50,622 nt of DNA from Coprinus comatus (Eukaryota; Basidiomycota; Agaricomycetes; Agaricales; Agaricaceae), in contig JAWPGT010000121.1 of NCBI GenBank assembly GCA_034638255.1, forward strand, positions 1 to 50,622. Reading direction: 5' to 3'. Every line of letters starts with the position of its first letter. The stretch's first letter is position 1. Positions 46,896 to 50,622 of the stretch are shown one piece after another. A program made the position numbers and the translations under genes. The notes beneath the pieces were generated by a model that was not told where the DNA came from, ran no database searches, and saw nothing but the letters and a program-made list of their open reading frames with translations.

Positions 46896-47052
46896 CAATA
46901 GTAGACCAATGCTAGTGTTTGTTTTGTACCAGGTACACCGGTATGGAGTACCTTGGGAATGATTGTGGTGGAATAGGAAAGAACCGTATTGAGCATGCAC
47001 CCACAGTGCTTCAAACAAGTTGTTGGACCAAAGTTTTTCCGCGCCAATCACA

Positions 47053-47570
47053 CTTTTGATTCCACTGTGAGGAATACAGCTGAGTTACGAGTACAACCTT
47101 TTATGTATCCAGAAGGGCCCGCTATTCGTTGTGATGACAGCATGTTTTGACGCTCAAACTAAACCCTTAGTAAGAGCCCAAATCAGTACACAGCGAGATC
47201 AGCTTCCCAATTGTCTTCAGCATACGTAGAGTCCACATGAAAAAAAAACATTTTTTCTGGCAGTAAACCATGATAAGACAGTGTAAAAGTAAAGCCCTGA
47301 AGTTTGGAATCTCGGATATGAAGATAAAGCCTTCAGGCGATAAATTATGAACTAGTAGAGAGTCATAACAGGCTAGTAACGATGAGGAAGACATGTGGAT
47401 GCAGTAGGAAGATAACAGACACAGATCGAGTGAAGCGTACCAATAAACGTTGGGGAATAGAGGGTTGTCATCGACGTAACGACACATGGACACCAGTCAA
47501 TTGATCAGCTATTCCGAAACATCAGAGTAATAATCACTATGTCGAGAATATAAATGCTTGGTAATCACAT
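47053..47570. repeat. Second copy of the 2038-2530 block
   Basis: Same order and orientation as 2038-2530. From here to the right edge the window repeats its own first 5.6 kb (minus A0), at an offset of about 45 kb. Confidence 0.5.
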
Positions 47571-47573
47571 ATT

Positions 47574-48310
47574 CTAATTCGTCGTCGGACTCGGATTCAC
47601 CTTCCCTTGAATGAGGATAAGAACTGTGTCAGAAGGAGAGAGATGTGAATCTGACGAACTTGATAACATTTGTGCTGGTTTTCGTTCTCTATGACCATTT
47701 CCATTTCCACTTCCATTACCATATCCCTTCCTATCAACCCTTTCCCCTTCCTCTTGGATAGTCTTCGTCAAAACTGATGACGGAACTTTAGCAACCAGGC
47801 TCGCCACCTTTGTGGTAATGCGAGCAGACCACGGCGGGTATCCAACTTGTCCCAGCTGAACACTAGGGTTGAATTGTGCATAATTCACAAATCTAGAAAA
47901 TCATGGCAAGAATACAAAAAAATACGTCAGCGTCAGAATAGAGCGTGTCAAGCCATCAGTACTTGCATTTTCTGGATCTCCTTGATTCAAGCCATGCAGC
48001 CACATCGTACCAATTCTTTGAAACTTAGAATCCAATGTCCATACGTCCGAAAGATGTCTACAAAGTTTAAAAAAACTCTAAATCCCGATTTCGATTCTTA
48101 CTACTGTTAGAGTCAAGCAAATTGGACAACGGGGTCACTACTTACGGCTTCAGACTCGTCATCCATGACTTCCTGGACATTCGAGTCAGGTGCGACTGGT
48201 GAACGAGGGGGAAGTGGAAGTGTGATGATAGGTGGCAGTTGGTTGATTTAGATTGATTTGTAGGAAATGAGATAGGCTGTATCCATGAATGGTGAAGATG
48301 AAGATAACAG
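47574..48310 (-). pseudogene. Family A copy A5, internally deleted
   Basis: The linker (47574-47888: basic ERKPAQMLSSSSDSHLSPSD preceded by GKGYGNGSGNGNG) joins to a short Cys-exon remnant at 47880 that has lost its cysteines. The N-terminal exon near 47960-48230 is read in several frames (a trace of LNQGDPENA at about 47970). Copy 2530-2760 is the corresponding fragment at the left edge but is even shorter. Confidence 0.45.
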
Positions 48311-49645
48311 AACTATGAGCGAATAAGCGAGGTGCAAGGGAAGAGAAAGACGCTATACAAAGAAAGAGAGAGAAAGGCCAAGAACCAGAACACGGGGGAT
48401 TTTATCAGCATTAACAGGTACTATCGATCGTTGAACATTCCCTTAGAACCTCTGAGAAATCCTCGAAGTCAAAACCAAAAGAGAAGCACCATTGAAGCGA
48501 TCCAAGAAGAAAAACCGAACAAAAGAAACTGCAACTGCAGCATGCGCAGCGCATACATACACCACATATTCCAACAGGATTCAAGTAATACCAGTTGAAA
48601 TATCATCGACCTGACTTCTTTATGACTCCTCTGTACAATGGAAAAAGAAAAAGAGATTTGTGGTGATGGTCAACTGGCGGAAAGAGATGTCTTGTAGCTT
48701 GGAGAACGGGGTCAATGTTGAGCGAGGTTATTATAGGTTGAATGATGTTCGGGATCTGGAAATATTGAATTATTCCAGTATCAATGACATTTTTAATGCT
48801 ACGGATGTCTTTATGTAGTTCTAGTACATTATCAATATAGGTGAATACAAAAGATAGGCTTGTGACGTACCAGTGCTCCGTGTTTTCCTCTATTTTTCCA
48901 GCCCCTTCACACTTTTCTCAACATCACCGTGTAAACCTCATATCGTGCGCCTCGGTCAATGTCTTGTGAAGCCGGGGATCGATAGAACTTCATGCAGAGA
49001 ATACGCATGACGCAAAGCGCGACAAATCCAATATGCCAGGCACGGAGCACTTGTGAATTTGGCTGGCCTTTGTTTTATCACCATCGCAGTATGACAGGAT
49101 ACGGACGTAGAGCTTGAAAAGGTATGCCGATGTTACATTGAGTAGATACACGTACTGTATAAATGACATGACTCAGTAATATTAGTCCTTCCTAACCACA
49201 ATGCATGCATGCATCATCTACCACGTCATCCAGATGCCCAAATGATAGCATATACGACCTGTCCAAGTACGTTTCCAATGTGCATCCTATACTTGGAAGC
49301 CACTGCAAGTACGGGAGTGTTGAACGCCCAAACAAGTGAAAGTGCCGAGAGACGGGGTAGACTACTAGCCAAGAGACGTGTGGATTCCAAAGGAAGGCCA
49401 AATCTGCGTCAGAAAAAGACAGCCAGCGCAGATCAAGTGAACCAGAGGACTAGAGAGAGAGAGAGAGAGTTTTGGCTATGACGTAATGTGTCAACACCCT
49501 GGAGAGTGGACTAAAATAGAACGATGGTCAGAGTGTCGACTGTACCTCATGATTTTGATTTAAAGTCAAATCTCTACTTCTCTAAACACCTCACAAAATG
49601 CATTGAATATCAACACAAAGTATAGGTATTAGGTATTATTCCAAT
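48310..49645. repeat. Second copy of the 2700-3960 block
   Basis: Contains the A upstream flank (48350-48600) and the block around 49205 shared with 3526. A GA run (GAGAGAGAGAGAGAG, about 49453-49467) is longer here than in the left copy. The short readings on both strands are not conserved in frame between copies. No gene supported. Confidence 0.5.
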
Positions 49646-50622
49646 TACGTTGATGACGTTCTCTCTGCCAGAGCCAGCATGACATCTACCAACAACACTG
49701 AAGGTTTTGAAGTAGGGTATTCAAGTTTGCTATTGTCGGCGCTCCTAGTTGGTTGACCATTTATATTCCCAGGATGGCCTTGAATCCTTGCTGAGTGCCC
49801 AACCGATGCTTTCTGAGCTCCTCGAGTGGTAGTCGGTTGAGGTTTACCATGGATAGATGAAGTCCAAGACTCCAAGTATTACATTGAAAGATACAATTTC
49901 ATTTGGATTCTCTGCAAGACCGGTGACTGGGACGTCAGATTCTCTGACGAAATCTTCATTCTTGATGTTTGACGTTGATGCGTCACCAGCATGTATAAAG
50001 CAGGTCGCTTCTGACCTATACAATGCAACCCAATCTTTTGATTTTCTTTATCAGAGCCAGGTTCACCATCCATCATTGTCGTCTCATGTTCTAATTCACC
50101 TTCCTTTGACTCAGCTTTTATCTCAGATTCGGATTCCACTTTTGAACCAGAATGAAAACCAAAATGAGGATCAGATCCGGAGGAGAGAAATGCCGGTGTG
50201 AAGTTAACGAACCTGATAAGGTGTCTCTTGTTTCGTCTTCCACGACTATTCCCATTCCCATATTCCTTTCTATCAGTACCTTTCCCTTTCCTCTTCGGTC
50301 TCTTCCTCGTCAAAACTAAAGTCGGAGGCTTCGCAACCGGGCTCGCCACCTTCATAGTAATAAGGGTAGACTGCAGTCGCAATCTACACCAGTTCTAGTC
50401 TCAGTCCCAGACACCTGTCCGGAATCCTCATGAATACCAGTACCAACGTGGCCATCACAAACACCACTTCCTCTAGGAGGAACAAGTTCATGAGATAATC
50501 ATACTCCATTTCCTCCAAGCTCAATTTCTCCATGATCATTCACTTTCTAAAAGCATTTGTACGTGAACAAACATGATATCTTTCATCACATAATTGACAT
50601 TGTATACTCTTACGATTACATC
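49645..50622 (-). pseudogene. Family A copy A6, cut by the window edge
   Basis: The tail (49645-49875, STSKPSVLLVDVM.. and HSARIQGHPGNINGQP) and the acidic stretch with linker (49879-50382: KKRPKRKGKGTDRKEYGNG..) are readable, parallel to A1 at 4660-5470. The Cys-rich exon lies at the right edge and its end is outside the window. The frames of tail and linker differ, and the tail is shortened by a deletion near 49680 relative to A1. Probably broken, but the N-terminal half is not visible. Confidence 0.5.

Noticed and set aside
49452..49468. GA run
   Set aside because: Simple sequence of about 16 bases, longer than in the left copy of the block, but without any sign of function.

Overview
The window is eukaryotic nuclear DNA, most probably from a mushroom-forming basidiomycete (Agaricomycetes). 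Three things point there. Every gene I could reconstruct is broken by short introns of about 46-78 nt with GT..AG ends. There are DUF6535 membrane proteins, a family I know from basidiomycetes. There is also a KDZ (Kyakuja-Dileera-Zisupton) transposase. I see no bacterial gene organisation, no rRNA, no CRISPR array and no tRNA I can support.

Background layer. Most of the window is a decayed array of repeated cassettes in one orientation. Family A, on the minus strand, has a Cys-rich Zn2Cys6-like cluster and a long acidic/Ser-Thr-rich tail. Segment D/C follows: hydrophobic minus-strand ORF pieces, then a weak plus-strand ORF block. Family B, on the minus strand, is DUF6535 membrane proteins with a Ser/Thr-rich tail. 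The order A-(D)-C-B recurs at about 4.3-12.2 kb (A1-C1-B1), 14.6-18.4 kb (A2-D-C2), 20.1-38.1 kb (A3-C3-B2), and 40.0-46.9 kb (A4-D-C4-B4 fragment). Further A copies sit at the left edge (A0) and at 47.6-50.6 kb (A5, A6). Most copies carry stops, frameshifts or truncations. B1 (9417-12230) is the most complete DUF6535 gene and A2 (about 14598-16278) the least damaged A copy.

Mobile layer. The highlight is an 11,515-bp DNA transposon at 25528-37042. It has 931-bp terminal inverted repeats that are almost identical and a perfect 8-bp target duplication (25520-25527 and 37043-37050). It sits inside the coding sequence of DUF6535 gene B2 and splits it into 37043-38075 (5' part) and 23623-25527 (3' part). 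Between the repeats are: an intact six-exon 626-aa nuclear-type protein of a basidiomycete-expanded family (minus, 26632-28771); a divergently oriented four-exon 397-aa protein with three modules resembling the RNase H1 N-terminal hybrid-binding domain, each cut by an intron at the same place and phase (plus, 29139-30495); a three-copy 43-bp tandem repeat; a KDZ transposase of about 900 aa in at least nine exons with one frameshift just before the first putative catalytic Asp (plus, about 32096-35234); and a possible 71-aa three-exon ORF (minus, 35587-35922).

A second, smaller insertion (41977-44339, inverted ends AGTCCCCGACTCA) splits segment D of the fourth cassette. The two ends of the window repeat each other (1-1330 with about 39984-41320; 2038-5620 with about 47053-50622), so the array probably continues beyond both edges.

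Reading: a rapidly rearranging, gene-poor subregion shaped by tandem and segmental duplication, into which a cargo-carrying KDZ element jumped recently. All family assignments are from reading the translations; none was checked by a database search.
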